A DNA stretch of 64,000 bases from Sulfitobacter maritimus (GTDB taxonomy: Bacteria; Pseudomonadota; Alphaproteobacteria; Rhodobacterales; Rhodobacteraceae). The stretch spans positions 653,214-717,213 of the forward strand of contig NZ_JABVBB010000038.1 of assembly GCF_013346665.1 (NCBI RefSeq), read 5' to 3'. Each line of letters opens with the position of its first letter. Within the stretch, counting starts at the first letter, position 1. The translations under genes were made by a program, and so were the position numbers. The notes under the pieces are model-generated. The model was not told the origin of the DNA and ran no database searches. It saw only the letters and a program-made list of their open reading frames with translations. Positions 8,503 through 17,285 of this stretch are shown here, in pieces.

Positions 8503-9732
8503 TCAGCCTTTGTACTTCGACAGGATCATCGACCCGTTGGTGCCGCCGAACCCGAAGGAGTTCGTCATCACTGAGTCGAGACCTGCATTGTCCACACGCT
8601 CCAACGCGATCTCGGAGGGATCGAGCGCGGGGTCGAGATTTTGCACGTTGATCGACTTCGCGATGAAATCGTTGTCGAGCATCAGCAGCGAAAAGATCGC
8701 TTCCAACGCCCCCGCAGCGCCCTGCGCATGGCCGGTCATCGACTTGGTGGAACTGACGGGCGGGGTGCTGCCCTCGCCAAAGACGCGGCGGACCGCTTCG
8801 ATCTCGCCCACGTCGCCCACCGGCGTGGAGGTGCCGTGCGCGTTGATATAGCCGACCTTGCGGCCTTCGGGCAGTGTCTCCAACGCCAGACGCATCGCAC
8901 GCTCACCGCCCTCACCGGAGGGGGCAACCATGTCATGCCCGTCGCTGGTGGCGGCATAGCCGGTCACCTCTGCATAGATCTTCGCACCACGCGCCAGCGC
9001 GTGGTCGAGGTCTTCCAGCACCAGCATCCCACCGCCGCCGGAGATCACGAACCCGTCGCGGTCCGCGTCAAAGGCGCGGCTCGCCGTTTCGGGGGCGTCG
9101 TTGTACTTGGACGACATCGCGCCCATTGCGTCGAAGAGGCAGGACAGTGTCCAATCCAACTCCTCACCACCACCGGCGAACATCACGTCTTGCTTGCCCA
9201 GCATGATCTGCTCAGCCGCGTTGCCGATGCAATGCAGCGATGTAGAACATGCAGAAGTTATCGAATAGTTAATGCCCTTGATCTTGAACGCGGTGGAGAG
9301 GTTCGCACTGACGGTCGAGGACATGCACTTTGGCACCGCGAACGGCCCGATGCGCTTGGTGGCGCCGGTGTCCTTCACGATGTTATGCGCAGCGAACATG
9401 GCCGAGGTCGACGGCCCGCCGGAGCCTGCGACCAGACCGGTGCGCGGATTGCTGATCTGGCTCTCATCCAGCCCGGCATCCTTGATCGCCTGATCCATCG
9501 CAACATAGGCATAGCCCGCGCCCGGCCCCATGAAACGCAGGGTGCGCTTGTCGATATGGTCGGCCAGATTGATCTTGAGCGTCCCGGCCACGCGGCTGCG
9601 GAACCCGTGTTCGGCCATCTCTGGGCTGGCTTCGATCCCGGATGTGCCGTTCTTCAGCGCTTCAAGCACTTCTTCGGCGTTGTTTCCGATGGATGAGACG
9701 ATCCCCAACCCTGTGACGACGACGCGGCGCAT
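8503..9732 (-). CDS. fabB: Beta-ketoacyl-ACP synthase I
   Basis: Condensing enzyme needed with FabA for unsaturated fatty acid synthesis. 409 residues. The catalytic triad is visible as Cys in SACSTSLH and two histidines in [11 protein letters not shown] and [10 protein letters not shown]. The start ATG at 9732 ([10 protein letters not shown]) has AGGAG 8 nt upstream; a GTG nine bases earlier is less likely. It now has its own upstream region next to a divergent aldehyde dehydrogenase gene rather than following fabA, so it must use its own promoter or one inside the inserted segment. Confidence 0.95.
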   Translation of the reverse strand: MRRVVVTGLGIVSSIGNNAEEVLEALKNGTSGIEASPEMAEHGFRSRVAGTLKINLADHIDKRTLRFMGPGAGYAYVAMDQAIKDAGLDESQISNPRTGLVAGSGGPSTSAMFAAHNIVKDTGATKRIGPFAVPKCMSSTVSANLSTAFKIKGINYSITSACSTSLHCIGNAAEQIMLGKQDVMFAGGGEELDWTLSCLFDAMGAMSSKYNDAPETASRAFDADRDGFVISGGGGMLVLEDLDHALARGAKIYAEVTGYAATSDGHDMVAPSGEGGERAMRLALETLPEGRKVGYINAHGTSTPVGDVGEIEAVRRVFGEGSTPPVSSTKSMTGHAQGAAGALEAIFSLLMLDNDFIAKSINVQNLDPALDPSEIALERVDNAGLDSVMTNSFGFGGTNGSMILSKYKG

Positions 9733-9898
9733 GGGCAGCACTCCTTTGTTTTATCAACCCCCGGTGTATGACAGCACGGCAGGACGGCGCAAGCGGTTTG
9801 CCGCAGATTGACACTGTCGAAGCGCTGCTCAAAGTTCCGTGATGGAACGCCAAAGCTCTGGGCCGTGTTGGGTCTGCAACAGCCATAAGGAGACTTTG

Positions 9899-11278
9899 AT
9901 GCCCGAGATCCAAACAGTGAACCCCGCAACGGAAGAGGTCATCGCGACCTATAACGTGATGTCCGAGGATGATGCGACCCGCGCGGTTGAAGCGACACAT
10001 GAAGCGTTTCTTGAATGGCGCAAACTGACCCATGAAGACCGCGCACCGTACCTGAAAAAGATCGCTGAAAAGTTGCGTGAAAACAAAGACGAACTGGCAG
10101 AGCTCATGACCCGCGAGGTCGGCAAACTCTATCAAGACAGCTTAGATGAGGTCGACCTCTGCGCCGCGATCTTTGACTATACCGCCGATGCCGGCCCAGA
10201 GAAGCTGAAAGACGAGACCCGTGAGTTGATGGACGGCGCGAAGCGCGGTGTGGTGACCTACCAGCCGATCGGGGTGATCTACTCAGTACAGCCGTGGAAC
10301 TTCCCTCTCTACCAGCCCGTACGCGTATTGGCCGCAAACCTGATGACCGGGAACGGCTGCGTGTTGAAGCATGCGCAGATTTGCACCGGCAGCGCCCTGC
10401 GTTTGAAAGAAATCTGTGAGGAGGCTGGCCTGCCGAAGGATCTATTTAACGTCGTCATCATTGATCATGACACCAGCGACAAGCTCATCGCCCATGATTT
10501 GGTACGTGGCGTGACGATGACAGGGTCGGACAAGGCGGGGAGCCATATCGGGTCCTTGGCCGCAAAACATCTCAAGAAATCGGTGCTGGAACTTGGCTCG
10601 AACGATGCCTTCCTCGTTCTGGACGACGCTGATATCGAAACCGCGGTGAAATTTTCCACTGCCGGGCGGATTTATAACAACGGCCAGACCTGTATCTCCG
10701 CCAAACGCTTTATCGTGACGGAGAAGAACTACGACGCTTTCGTTAGCGCTTTTGTTGATCAGATGGGCGCGATTGAGATGGGCGATCCGATGGAGGAGAA
10801 TACCAAGCTCGGTCCGCTTTCCAGTCAGGAACAGTTGGAGGCCGTGCGCGATCAAGTGAAGGAGAGCGTCGACAATGGGGCCAAACTGCTCTGCGGCGGG
10901 GAAGTGCCAGATCGGACCGGCGCGTTCTATCCCTCGACGGTGCTGGGTGACGTGAAACCCGGTATGCCAGCCTATGACGATGAAATTTTTGGCCCGGTGG
11001 CAGCGGTGATCCGGGCAAAGGATGACGAGGACGCGATGCGCATTGCCAACGACAGCCGCTACGGCTTAGGCGGCGGCATTTTCTGCACCGACGAAGACCA
11101 CGCGCTGAAACTGGCCCGCGAACAGTTCGATACTGGCATGGTCCGCATCAATGGCTTTGGTCTGGCAGATCCGAACATGCCATTCGGTGGGGTGAAAAAC
11201 TCCGGCTATGGGCGTGAGCACGGCGGGTTTGGCATGACCGAATTCGTCAACGCCAAGGCTGTTTTCCTGCCCTCGTAA
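9899..11278 (+). CDS. NAD(P)-dependent aldehyde dehydrogenase, succinate-semialdehyde type
   Basis: Oxidises an aldehyde to the acid; 459 residues, closest in pattern to succinate-semialdehyde dehydrogenases of the gabD/sad type. The catalytic cysteine lies in NNGQTCISAKRF, the general-base glutamate in LELGSND (where the family more often has ELGG), and the cofactor fold is in VTMTGSDKAGSHIG. The start at 9899 has AAGGAGA 7 nt upstream. It is the first gene of a plus-strand segment that separates fabB from fabA. Its own hairpin follows. The substrate is an inference. Confidence 0.88.
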   Translation: MPEIQTVNPATEEVIATYNVMSEDDATRAVEATHEAFLEWRKLTHEDRAPYLKKIAEKLRENKDELAELMTREVGKLYQDSLDEVDLCAAIFDYTADAGPEKLKDETRELMDGAKRGVVTYQPIGVIYSVQPWNFPLYQPVRVLAANLMTGNGCVLKHAQICTGSALRLKEICEEAGLPKDLFNVVIIDHDTSDKLIAHDLVRGVTMTGSDKAGSHIGSLAAKHLKKSVLELGSNDAFLVLDDADIETAVKFSTAGRIYNNGQTCISAKRFIVTEKNYDAFVSAFVDQMGAIEMGDPMEENTKLGPLSSQEQLEAVRDQVKESVDNGAKLLCGGEVPDRTGAFYPSTVLGDVKPGMPAYDDEIFGPVAAVIRAKDDEDAMRIANDSRYGLGGGIFCTDEDHALKLAREQFDTGMVRINGFGLADPNMPFGGVKNSGYGREHGGFGMTEFVNAKAVFLPS

Positions 11279-11288
11279 GCGCTCAAGG

Positions 11289-11314
11289 CAGACGGGCCAA
11301 TGACGGTCCGTCTG
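11289..11314 (+). terminator. Hairpin after the aldehyde dehydrogenase gene
   Basis: Arms CAGACGG and CCGTCTG (7 bp) with a 12-nt loop, followed by CACTTTTAT. It ends about 30 nt before the next start codon, so read-through is possible. Confidence 0.55.
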
Positions 11315-11344
11315 CACTTTTATCCAGTTTCACGGAGGTTATTT

Positions 11345-11947
11345 ATGACAATCAAAGTCCTCGTGGCAGGTGCCACTGGTAAAACAGGTCGCTTGCTCGT
11401 CAGCGAATTGAAAGACCGGGGCGCGATCCCGATCGCTTTGGTACGGAAGGGGTCCGACACCTCGGTTTTGCCTGAGGGAACCGAACAGCGTACTGGCGAT
11501 CTGACGCGGTTGCACAGCGGCGTTTGCGATGGTGTCGATGCAGTGGTTTTCGCCGCGGGGTCCGGCGGCAGCACAGGTCCAGAGATGACGGATAAGGTCG
11601 ACCGCGAAGGCGCGCAGCGCTTGGTAGATCTTGCGAAGGAAGCCGGGGTAGAGCGGTTTGTCATGCTCAGTTCGGTCGGCGCAGACAACCCGCCAGAAGA
11701 TCATGAGATGACGCATTACTTAAAGGCCAAACAAGCGGCGGATGAACACTTGCAGGCCTCAGGATTGACCTATTCCATCCTACGCCCTGTTGCGCTGACC
11801 GATGATCCGAAAACCGATGCTGTGATATTGGGCGAAGGCGTGGACCAGCAGGCCAAAGCGCACCGTGCTGATGTGGCTGCCGTTCTGGCCGAGGCCGCTG
11901 TTACCGACCGTCATGCTGGTAAGGTACAGGAAATGCAGACGGCATAG
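11345..11947 (+). CDS. NAD(P)H-binding atypical SDR protein
   Basis: A 200-residue Rossmann protein of the NmrA/YwnB-like group. The nucleotide loop is VLVAGATGKTGRLL at residues 5-18, and a conserved VERFVMLSSVGAD strand follows. It is short and has no Tyr-x3-Lys pair in the usual place, so an enzymatic role (for example flavin or quinone reduction) is unproven. The start at 11345 has CGGAGG 7 nt upstream. It follows the aldehyde dehydrogenase on the same strand and belongs to the segment between fabB and fabA. Confidence 0.8.
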   Translation: MTIKVLVAGATGKTGRLLVSELKDRGAIPIALVRKGSDTSVLPEGTEQRTGDLTRLHSGVCDGVDAVVFAAGSGGSTGPEMTDKVDREGAQRLVDLAKEAGVERFVMLSSVGADNPPEDHEMTHYLKAKQAADEHLQASGLTYSILRPVALTDDPKTDAVILGEGVDQQAKAHRADVAAVLAEAAVTDRHAGKVQEMQTA

Positions 11948-12244
11948 GTCAGCCGGTACAAATAAACGGGGCCGCGTGGCCAGCGCTTTGCGTCGGGTGG
12001 AGCAGGATTAAGGTCAAATCGCTTCCAGGGGTGAAGGCACATGTGCATCACGCTGTCGAAGAAATATTCGGGGGGCAAAACGTCCATGTGGTTTCGTTTT
12101 CACCACTGATCTGGCTTCGGAGTAGATCCGCGATCGTTCTCGAAGCGCTTTGCAATCCATTTGTCTGAACGCGAGCCAACCGCCGGGATTTCGCCCAACT
12201 CAAGCAGGATGCGCGGCCCGTCGGCATGGTCCAGCAGCCCGCCT
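11948..12244. other. Gene-poor stretch with a possible decayed coding remnant
   Basis: About 300 bp without a convincing gene. On the minus strand, one frame reads openly from just inside the lprI 3' end to a TGA at 12100-12102 with protein-like composition (for example ILLELGEIPAVGSRSDKWIA) but without a start codon. It may be the tail of a broken gene. A second minus-strand fragment around 12090-11980 (MDVLPPEYFFDSVMHM) also looks protein-like but is short. I recognise neither. Confidence 0.35.
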
Positions 12245-12601
12245 TCAGCGCAGCATGGCGCGGAACTCGGCATTTCTTTGACGAGTCATCTCCTCCATGC
12301 AGCCGTAGTAGATTGCTTGGTCGAGGCTACCACCATGACCCAGCTCCTGCTTACATTCTGCATCGCGCCGCTTTATCCATTGGCGCTGCTGGGCCAACAG
12401 AGCAGAGCCGGTGCCATTCGCATCGGCCCGGGGTTTGAGTCGGCCCCACAGTTGATTTAGTTCAGCATCGGCACGCTGCCATCGCTCGAATCCGCAGTTA
12501 GCTGCGTCCATCGAAGTCGTGCCTTTGCAGGAGGCCTGAGCTGACCCAGGTTCAGGCACAGTGGACAAAAGAACGGCAGCAAAGAGGAGTAAAATACGCA
12601 T
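12245..12601 (-). CDS. LprI-like secreted protein (DUF1311)
   Basis: A 118-residue protein with a signal peptide (MRILLLFAAVLLSTVPEPGSAQ) followed by a short cysteine-bearing domain of the LprI/DUF1311 type: ASCKGTTSMDAANCGFERW, then a helical segment with YYGCMEEMTRQRNAEF near the C-terminus. Members are periplasmic and some are described as lysozyme inhibitors; that role here is only inference. The start was placed at the signal peptide methionine at 12601. It lies alone between the NAD(P)-binding gene and fabA, oriented like the fab genes. Confidence 0.75.
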   Translation of the reverse strand: MRILLLFAAVLLSTVPEPGSAQASCKGTTSMDAANCGFERWQRADAELNQLWGRLKPRADANGTGSALLAQQRQWIKRRDAECKQELGHGGSLDQAIYYGCMEEMTRQRNAEFRAMLR

Positions 12602-12768
12602 GGTAAAAACTCCTCCGCGAGACTTTGCACTATACCACAAAAACTTCGCATTGAGGATAGGTGCCTCGGCGCACCGATCTAAGGCGCGCCAAGGTCACCG
12701 AAAATGTGCATCACCAGATGCAGAGAGCTGGGTCACGTGGCCCTCTGTTGCATGCTGGCTACGGCAGC

Positions 12769-13278
12769 TTAGCTCTCGCTCAGCGCCACTTTCATGTCTT
12801 TTACCTGATAGATCACTTCGCCATCTGCCTCGACAATACCATCGGCCACGCCCATGGTTAGGCGGCGGGTCTGGATCGCCTTAGTGAAGTCAATTTTATA
12901 AGTCAGCATCTTGCGGTCAGGGCGCACCATGCCGGTCAGTTTTACTTCGCCCACGCCAAGCGCATAGCCGCGCCCCTGCCAGCCGCGCCAGCCAAGGTTG
13001 AAGCCGGTCAACTGCCACAGACCGTCGAGGCCAAGACAGCCGGGCATGATTGGGTTGCCGGGGAAGTGACATTCGAAAAACCAAAGATCCGGCGTGATGT
13101 CGAATTCGGCGGTGATATGGCCTTTACCATGCGCGCCGCCATCCGCTGAAACATCGGTGATCCGGTCCATCATGAGCATCGGTGGGGCAGGAAGCTGCGC
13201 GTTGCCGGGGCCGAAAAGCTCGCCACGGGCGCATTTCAGCAGATCTTCCTTGTCGAAACTCGTGGGGTAGTCGGCCAT
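12769..13278 (-). CDS. fabA: 3-hydroxyacyl-ACP dehydratase/isomerase
   Basis: Dehydrates beta-hydroxyacyl-ACP and isomerises trans-2- to cis-3-decenoyl-ACP, the branch point to unsaturated fatty acids. 169 residues, the usual length, in the hot-dog fold. The active-site histidine is in [18 protein letters not shown], which also carries the conserved aspartate. Divergent from irr across a 162-bp spacer. fabB and fabI lie on the same strand but 3 kb away, with opposite-strand genes between. Confidence 0.95.
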   Translation of the reverse strand: MADYPTSFDKEDLLKCARGELFGPGNAQLPAPPMLMMDRITDVSADGGAHGKGHITAEFDITPDLWFFECHFPGNPIMPGCLGLDGLWQLTGFNLGWRGWQGRGYALGVGEVKLTGMVRPDRKMLTYKIDFTKAIQTRRLTMGVADGIVEADGEVIYQVKDMKVALSES

Positions 13279-13388
13279 GCTGCGGCTCTCCTGATGGTAA
13301 ATTGTGTGCCGCCTCGTCTAACACCCCGGCAATGCAGCCTGCAAGAGCCGCAGGACGCAGGCTGTGAGGCGCTTGGGGCGGTTTTTGT

Positions 13389-13418
13389 TTGAAAATTGGT
13401 GATTTCCTCCTTTATATG
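13389..13418 (+). promoter_or_regulatory. Candidate sigma-70 promoter of irr
   Basis: TTGAAA (13389-13394) and TTATAT (13412-13417) are 17 bp apart and end 23 nt before the irr start. No iron-control-element type palindrome was recognised in the fabA-irr spacer. Confidence 0.45.
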
Positions 13419-13440
13419 ACTGTGGAAAGGCGGGAACGTG

Positions 13441-13860
13441 ATGTCCGAACAGGAACATGAAGTTGGAACACGCTGGCTGGCACAGGCCGGGCTGCGTCCG
13501 ACCCGGCAGCGGGTAACGCTGGCGCGTTTGCTGGTGGGCGACGGGCAAGATCGTCATGTCACCGCCGAAAGCCTTTTTGAAGCGGCCAAGGGTCAGGGCG
13601 ATGCGGTGTCATTGGCCACGGTCTACAACACGCTGCGCGCTTTTTGTGATGCGGGCCTGTTGCAGGAAGTGACCGTTGACGGATCGAAAAGCTATTTCGA
13701 CACCAACACCCATGACCACCCGCATTTCTTTTGGGAAGACGAGGACCGGTTGACCGATGCGCCCTCAGACCAACTGGTGATCGCGCAACTGCCCAATGCC
13801 CCCGAGGGGGCCGAGATCGCGTCTGTTGATGTGGTCATTCGACTGCGCCGCAAGACCTGA
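13441..13860 (+). CDS. irr: Irr-type Fur-family iron regulator
   Basis: Fur-superfamily transcription factor of 139 residues. The winged helix includes LRPTRQRVTLARLL and SLATVYNTLRAFCDAGLL; the dimer and metal domain includes THDHPHFFWEDEDRLTDAP, which is the Irr rather than the Fur pattern. There is no heme-regulatory Cys-Pro motif near the N-terminus. In alphaproteobacteria Irr represses iron-using and activates iron-sparing genes when heme is scarce. Start: GTG at 13438 and ATG at 13441 are adjacent; ATG is preferred. Faces fabA. Confidence 0.9.
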   Translation: MSEQEHEVGTRWLAQAGLRPTRQRVTLARLLVGDGQDRHVTAESLFEAAKGQGDAVSLATVYNTLRAFCDAGLLQEVTVDGSKSYFDTNTHDHPHFFWEDEDRLTDAPSDQLVIAQLPNAPEGAEIASVDVVIRLRRKT

Positions 13861-13914
13861 CAGCGGAACGCTCGCTCGCGACGTTCAAAAAGGGCCGCCG
13901 CGTGACGGTTGCCT

Positions 13915-14532
13915 TTAGCCGCGTTTGCGCAGGACCAGAAAGGTCATCATCCCCATCGGCGGCAGGGCGCGTTCATCTTCGACGTGAAGTGCGTCTTGCT
14001 GCAAGACCCGGTCCATTTCGAAATCGGAGTGCCAGCCCAGCGTATTGGCAAAGGGCGCGGAGACCTTTTCAATAAAGGCCAATACGCCAGTGGTGCGCAT
14101 GAAGTGATTGGCAATGACCACTTGGCCACCGGGTTTGAGCACGCGGGCGATCTCTGCCATCACCCGCTCTGGTTCCGGCACAACAGACAGCACATGCAGG
14201 GCGGCGATGGTGTCGAAACTGGCGTCAGGAAAGTCGAGGTCGCGGGCGTCCATCTGGCGCAGATCGGCCACATGCGTGACCCCCTCCTGCGCCACCCGTT
14301 CGCGGGCTTTGGCGAGCATGTCGGCGCTGAAATCGATCCCGGTGACAGACAGATGCGGCGCGTAATGGGGCAGGGACAGTCCGGTGCCGACGCCAACTTC
14401 CAGCACCGACCCGGCTCCTTTGTTGATATGGGCAACGACATGGCGGCGTCCGCCACTGGTTAATGCGCCAAAGGTTTTGTCATAGATCGGCGCCCAGCGG
14501 GCATAGGAAGATTCGACCGCATTGATGTCCAT
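13915..14532 (-). CDS. pmtA: Phosphatidylethanolamine N-methyltransferase, Rhodobacter type
   Basis: Makes phosphatidylcholine by three SAM-dependent methylations of phosphatidylethanolamine at the membrane surface. 205 residues, matching the short Rhodobacter sphaeroides PmtA rather than the Sinorhizobium form. The SAM-binding motif I is VLEVGVGTGLSLP, with GIDFSADML as motif post I. It begins 2 nt after the pssA stop, so psd, pssA and pmtA encode consecutive steps of one pathway in one operon. The neighbours turn a general methyltransferase call into this specific one. Confidence 0.88.
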   Translation of the reverse strand: MDINAVESSYARWAPIYDKTFGALTSGGRRHVVAHINKGAGSVLEVGVGTGLSLPHYAPHLSVTGIDFSADMLAKARERVAQEGVTHVADLRQMDARDLDFPDASFDTIAALHVLSVVPEPERVMAEIARVLKPGGQVVIANHFMRTTGVLAFIEKVSAPFANTLGWHSDFEMDRVLQQDALHVEDERALPPMGMMTFLVLRKRG

Positions 14533-14533
14533 C

Positions 14534-15313
14534 TTAAACCTCTTTCTTGTCTTTCGGTTTGCGCCCCCGCAACAGCCCCCAGATCACCATGCCAATATAG
14601 GCGACACAAAGCGCCACAAGCGTGGTCCACGCATAGGTGGCCAAGGCTGCCGCAAAGATCGCCACGCCGACCAACAGGTATTTCACATGCCGACGTGAGA
14701 CTTTGGTCGTCTTGAAGGACCACGTGGGGATACGGCTGATCATCAGAAAGCCAATCAGCACCATATGCAGGCAGATCAGCCAATCCGGCACGATAGGCCG
14801 GTTGTGAAAGGCGAAGGATAAGGTCATCGGCAAAAGCACCAAGAGCGCCCCGGCGGGGGAGGGGATGCCGGTAAAGAATGAGCCGGATTCACCCACCGCA
14901 TCGCCGTTCTTGGCCCGCTCGGCCTCCGCCCGGTCGTTCACATTGAACCGCGCCAGCCGCACCACGCAGCAGACTGCATAGATCAGAACCGAAATCCATG
15001 CAGCACTGCGCATGTCCTGCAGCGCCCAGAAATAGAGGATCAGCGGCGGGGCCACGCCAAAGTTCAGGAAATCCGCCAGTGAATCCAGTTCAGCGCCCAT
15101 CGGGCTGGAGGACCGCAAGAGCCGCGCCAGCCGCCCGTCCAACCCATCCAGCACACAGGCCAGCAGGATCAGTTGCACCGCCAGCACATAGTTGCCCTGC
15201 ACGCCAAAGCGGATCGCCGACAGGCCCGCACAGATCGCGGTGATCGTCAGCGCATTGGGCAGAAGCTGGATAAGCGCAAGGTCCGCGCCGGTCTTTTCAG
15301 AAGGGGGGCGCAT
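14534..15313 (-). CDS. pssA: CDP-diacylglycerol-serine O-phosphatidyltransferase
   Basis: Integral membrane enzyme that makes phosphatidylserine from CDP-diacylglycerol and serine. 259 residues with about seven to eight hydrophobic helices. The CDP-alcohol phosphotransferase motif D-G-x2-A-R-x8-G-x3-D-x3-D is complete between about residues 59 and 81 (DGRLAR, then GAELDSLAD). Middle gene of psd-pssA-pmtA; starts 9 nt after psd. Confidence 0.93.
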   Translation of the reverse strand: MRPPSEKTGADLALIQLLPNALTITAICAGLSAIRFGVQGNYVLAVQLILLACVLDGLDGRLARLLRSSSPMGAELDSLADFLNFGVAPPLILYFWALQDMRSAAWISVLIYAVCCVVRLARFNVNDRAEAERAKNGDAVGESGSFFTGIPSPAGALLVLLPMTLSFAFHNRPIVPDWLICLHMVLIGFLMISRIPTWSFKTTKVSRRHVKYLLVGVAIFAAALATYAWTTLVALCVAYIGMVIWGLLRGRKPKDKKEV

Positions 15314-15322
15314 GCGGATATC

Positions 15323-16015
15323 CTAGACTGGGGTGGTTGCTGCCACCGGCGGTTTCAACTCGGCCAGCACGGTTTCCCCGGCGACCATGGTTTGCCCGAT
15401 GCGGACCATAGGGTCGACGCCTTCGGGCAGGTAAACATCTAGCCGCGAGCCGAAGCGGATCAAGCCGAAGCGTTCGCCTGTCTCCAGCCCCTCGCCGGGT
15501 TTGACGAAACAGACGATGCGCCGCGCCACGAGGCCCGCGATCTGCACCACAGCCAAATCGCGCCCGTCGTCCATGCGGATGCACAGGCTGTTGCGCTCGT
15601 TGTCGGCGCTGGCTTTGTCGAGCGAAGCGTTGAAGAATTTGCCCGGACGGTAGGCCACGGCCTGCACCTTGCCTGCGACGGGGGCGCGGTTGATGTGGCA
15701 ATTGAACACGCTCATGAACACACTGACACGGGTCAGCGGCACATCGGGCATCCCCAGTTCGGCGGGGGGCACGGCAGGTTCGATCAGTGAGACGATGCCG
15801 TCGGCGGGGCTGACGATCAGGTCGGGCCTATCCGGAGTGACACGCTCAGGATCGCGGAAAAAGTAGTAGCACCAGACGGTCAGACCAACGCCGATCCAGC
15901 CCAGCACGTCTGCGATGGCAAATAGCACCAATGTGACCGCAGCAAAGATCGCCACGAATTTAACGCCCTCGCGGTGCATTGGTTTGATGAATGTGTCGAG
16001 CATGTTGACGGACAT
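15323..16015 (-). CDS. psd: Phosphatidylserine decarboxylase proenzyme
   Basis: Converts phosphatidylserine to phosphatidylethanolamine. The 230-residue proenzyme is the short type; it self-cleaves before a serine that becomes the pyruvoyl group, here Ser190 in [11 protein letters not shown] (FGS in place of the LGST of long forms). A hydrophobic segment at residues 18-52 anchors it to the membrane. First gene of psd-pssA-pmtA. The 276-bp region upstream of it holds a long hairpin. Confidence 0.93.
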   Translation of the reverse strand: MSVNMLDTFIKPMHREGVKFVAIFAAVTLVLFAIADVLGWIGVGLTVWCYYFFRDPERVTPDRPDLIVSPADGIVSLIEPAVPPAELGMPDVPLTRVSVFMSVFNCHINRAPVAGKVQAVAYRPGKFFNASLDKASADNERNSLCIRMDDGRDLAVVQIAGLVARRIVCFVKPGEGLETGERFGLIRFGSRLDVYLPEGVDPMVRIGQTMVAGETVLAELKPPVAATTPV

Positions 16016-16132
16016 CGGACCCTCCGGTGGTGGCTATCATCCGTCATAGGAGTAAAGCGCGTGAGTGCAAGGAGGTTTTGGGAACGGCGGCGGTTTGCGC
16101 GGGGCCGTGCAGTCTCGGCGGTAAGGGCAGCG

Positions 16133-16241
16133 CCCTCCCTAGGGGGGTGATCTTCTATCCGCGTTGTTCGCGATCATGCTGCTGAGAACGCTAAGGTAGC
16201 AGTTGATCGAAACGTTGCTAAATCACCCTCCGGGGGGAGGG
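16133..16241. ncRNA. Long imperfect hairpin in the psd upstream region, possible structured RNA or palindromic element
   Basis: Left arm 16133-16151 and right arm 16222-16241 pair over about 17 bp (CCCTCCC/GGGAGGG and GGGGGGTGAT/ATCACCCTCC) with a small internal loop. Inside, CGATCA (16171-16176) pairs TGATCG (16204-16209) and CTGC (16179-16182) pairs GCAG (16199-16202), closing on a 16-nt loop. No protein frame explains it. It could be an sRNA, a leader structure of psd, a terminator of the gene at 16292, or a MITE-like palindrome. Confidence 0.45.
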
Positions 16242-16291
16242 AGACAATGCCCGGTGTGCCACCAGGCGGGACAGTTGCTATCGGAGCGTTT

Positions 16292-17161
16292 CTAAAACCA
16301 CTGTCCGGGTTCCATCAGGCCCAAATCCAGCAACTGCCGAGAGTGCCACTCAAAGGGTTCGGAGTTGTGCCACTGGAAGGTGGAAATGTCATAGCGGCTG
16401 CCGGGGTTGCTCTTGAGCGCCTTGGCTGTGCGGAAGGAGCAGACCGCGACCGTGATATTGTGGTGCCACGGGCAGGCATAGGTGTTGTATTCTTCGTCGT
16501 TAAACGTGTGATCAGACCGCAGTTCCAGCCCCGGCTTGGCTCGGAAAAGCGGTATCCGGTCGATCTTGCGGCTCTCTGGCGGCACATGCTCCTCAAACCG
16601 CCAGCGCAGCCCGCCGAAGAAATCCAACTGCCGCTCCTTTGGATGCCCATGTTTGGCGGGATCGCTGCGCCCCAAGGCATAGTAGCCAGAGCGGTCAAGA
16701 TGTGCCTGGTCGAGCGACACCGCACGGGGGTTGGCGTCTAGGTCCAGCGCGTAGAGGTCAACCACATAGGCGAGCATCGCATCGCGGCGTTCTTCGCTGT
16801 GAAAGGCCAGGAGTTCGACAATATTGCGCGTTTCGCAAAAGGGGTGGAACAGATATTCGGCGTTGTAGCAGTAATAGACCCACTGCCCATGCACCGCCGG
16901 GATCAACCGATTTACCGCCTGCATCAGCGCCGCTTCGCCGGAGGTGTCATAGTCCACCCGCAAAACCGTTTCTTGCAAGTCGCGCGGTAGATCAAAGCTC
17001 GGCGGCATCAGAGCCACGATCGATTTGAACCCGGCCTGCTGATGGTGGCGCAGGGTGGTGTCGACCTCAACATCATCTTCGACCAGCACCATGGCAATGG
17101 GGCCAGCATTCAGCGCCGCTCGCGCTTCTTTGATAAGATGATCAAGGTCGCGATATCGCAT
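16292..17161 (-). CDS. Conserved hypothetical protein
   Basis: A 289-residue cytosolic protein that I cannot assign. The N-terminal third (residues 1-60, with MVLVEDDVEVDTTLRHHQQA) resembles the start of a GT-A or family 2 glycosyltransferase-like fold, with an acidic EDD. The remainder is rich in aromatic and histidine residues (WVYYCYNAEYLFHPF, CPWHHNITVAV). The start at 17161 is favoured because GGGGA lies 4 nt upstream; another ATG 12 nt earlier is possible. Divergent from miaB. Confidence 0.7.
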   Translation of the reverse strand: MRYRDLDHLIKEARAALNAGPIAMVLVEDDVEVDTTLRHHQQAGFKSIVALMPPSFDLPRDLQETVLRVDYDTSGEAALMQAVNRLIPAVHGQWVYYCYNAEYLFHPFCETRNIVELLAFHSEERRDAMLAYVVDLYALDLDANPRAVSLDQAHLDRSGYYALGRSDPAKHGHPKERQLDFFGGLRWRFEEHVPPESRKIDRIPLFRAKPGLELRSDHTFNDEEYNTYACPWHHNITVAVCSFRTAKALKSNPGSRYDISTFQWHNSEPFEWHSRQLLDLGLMEPGQWF

Positions 17162-17285
17162 ATGTCCCCGCATGGTCGCTCAATAGGGCAAGGTCGGTTA
17201 ATTCCGGGTGCATTGCAAGATGCGCCCGTCGCTGCTATGCGGCGCCATCTGCCCAAAATCTGCCCGAACATGATGGATGCCCGCC

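Noticed and set aside
12161-12460. Plus-strand frame opposite the lprI-like gene
   Set aside because: The minus strand has a signal peptide and LprI-type domain; the plus frame has no ribosome site and starts in the decayed stretch.
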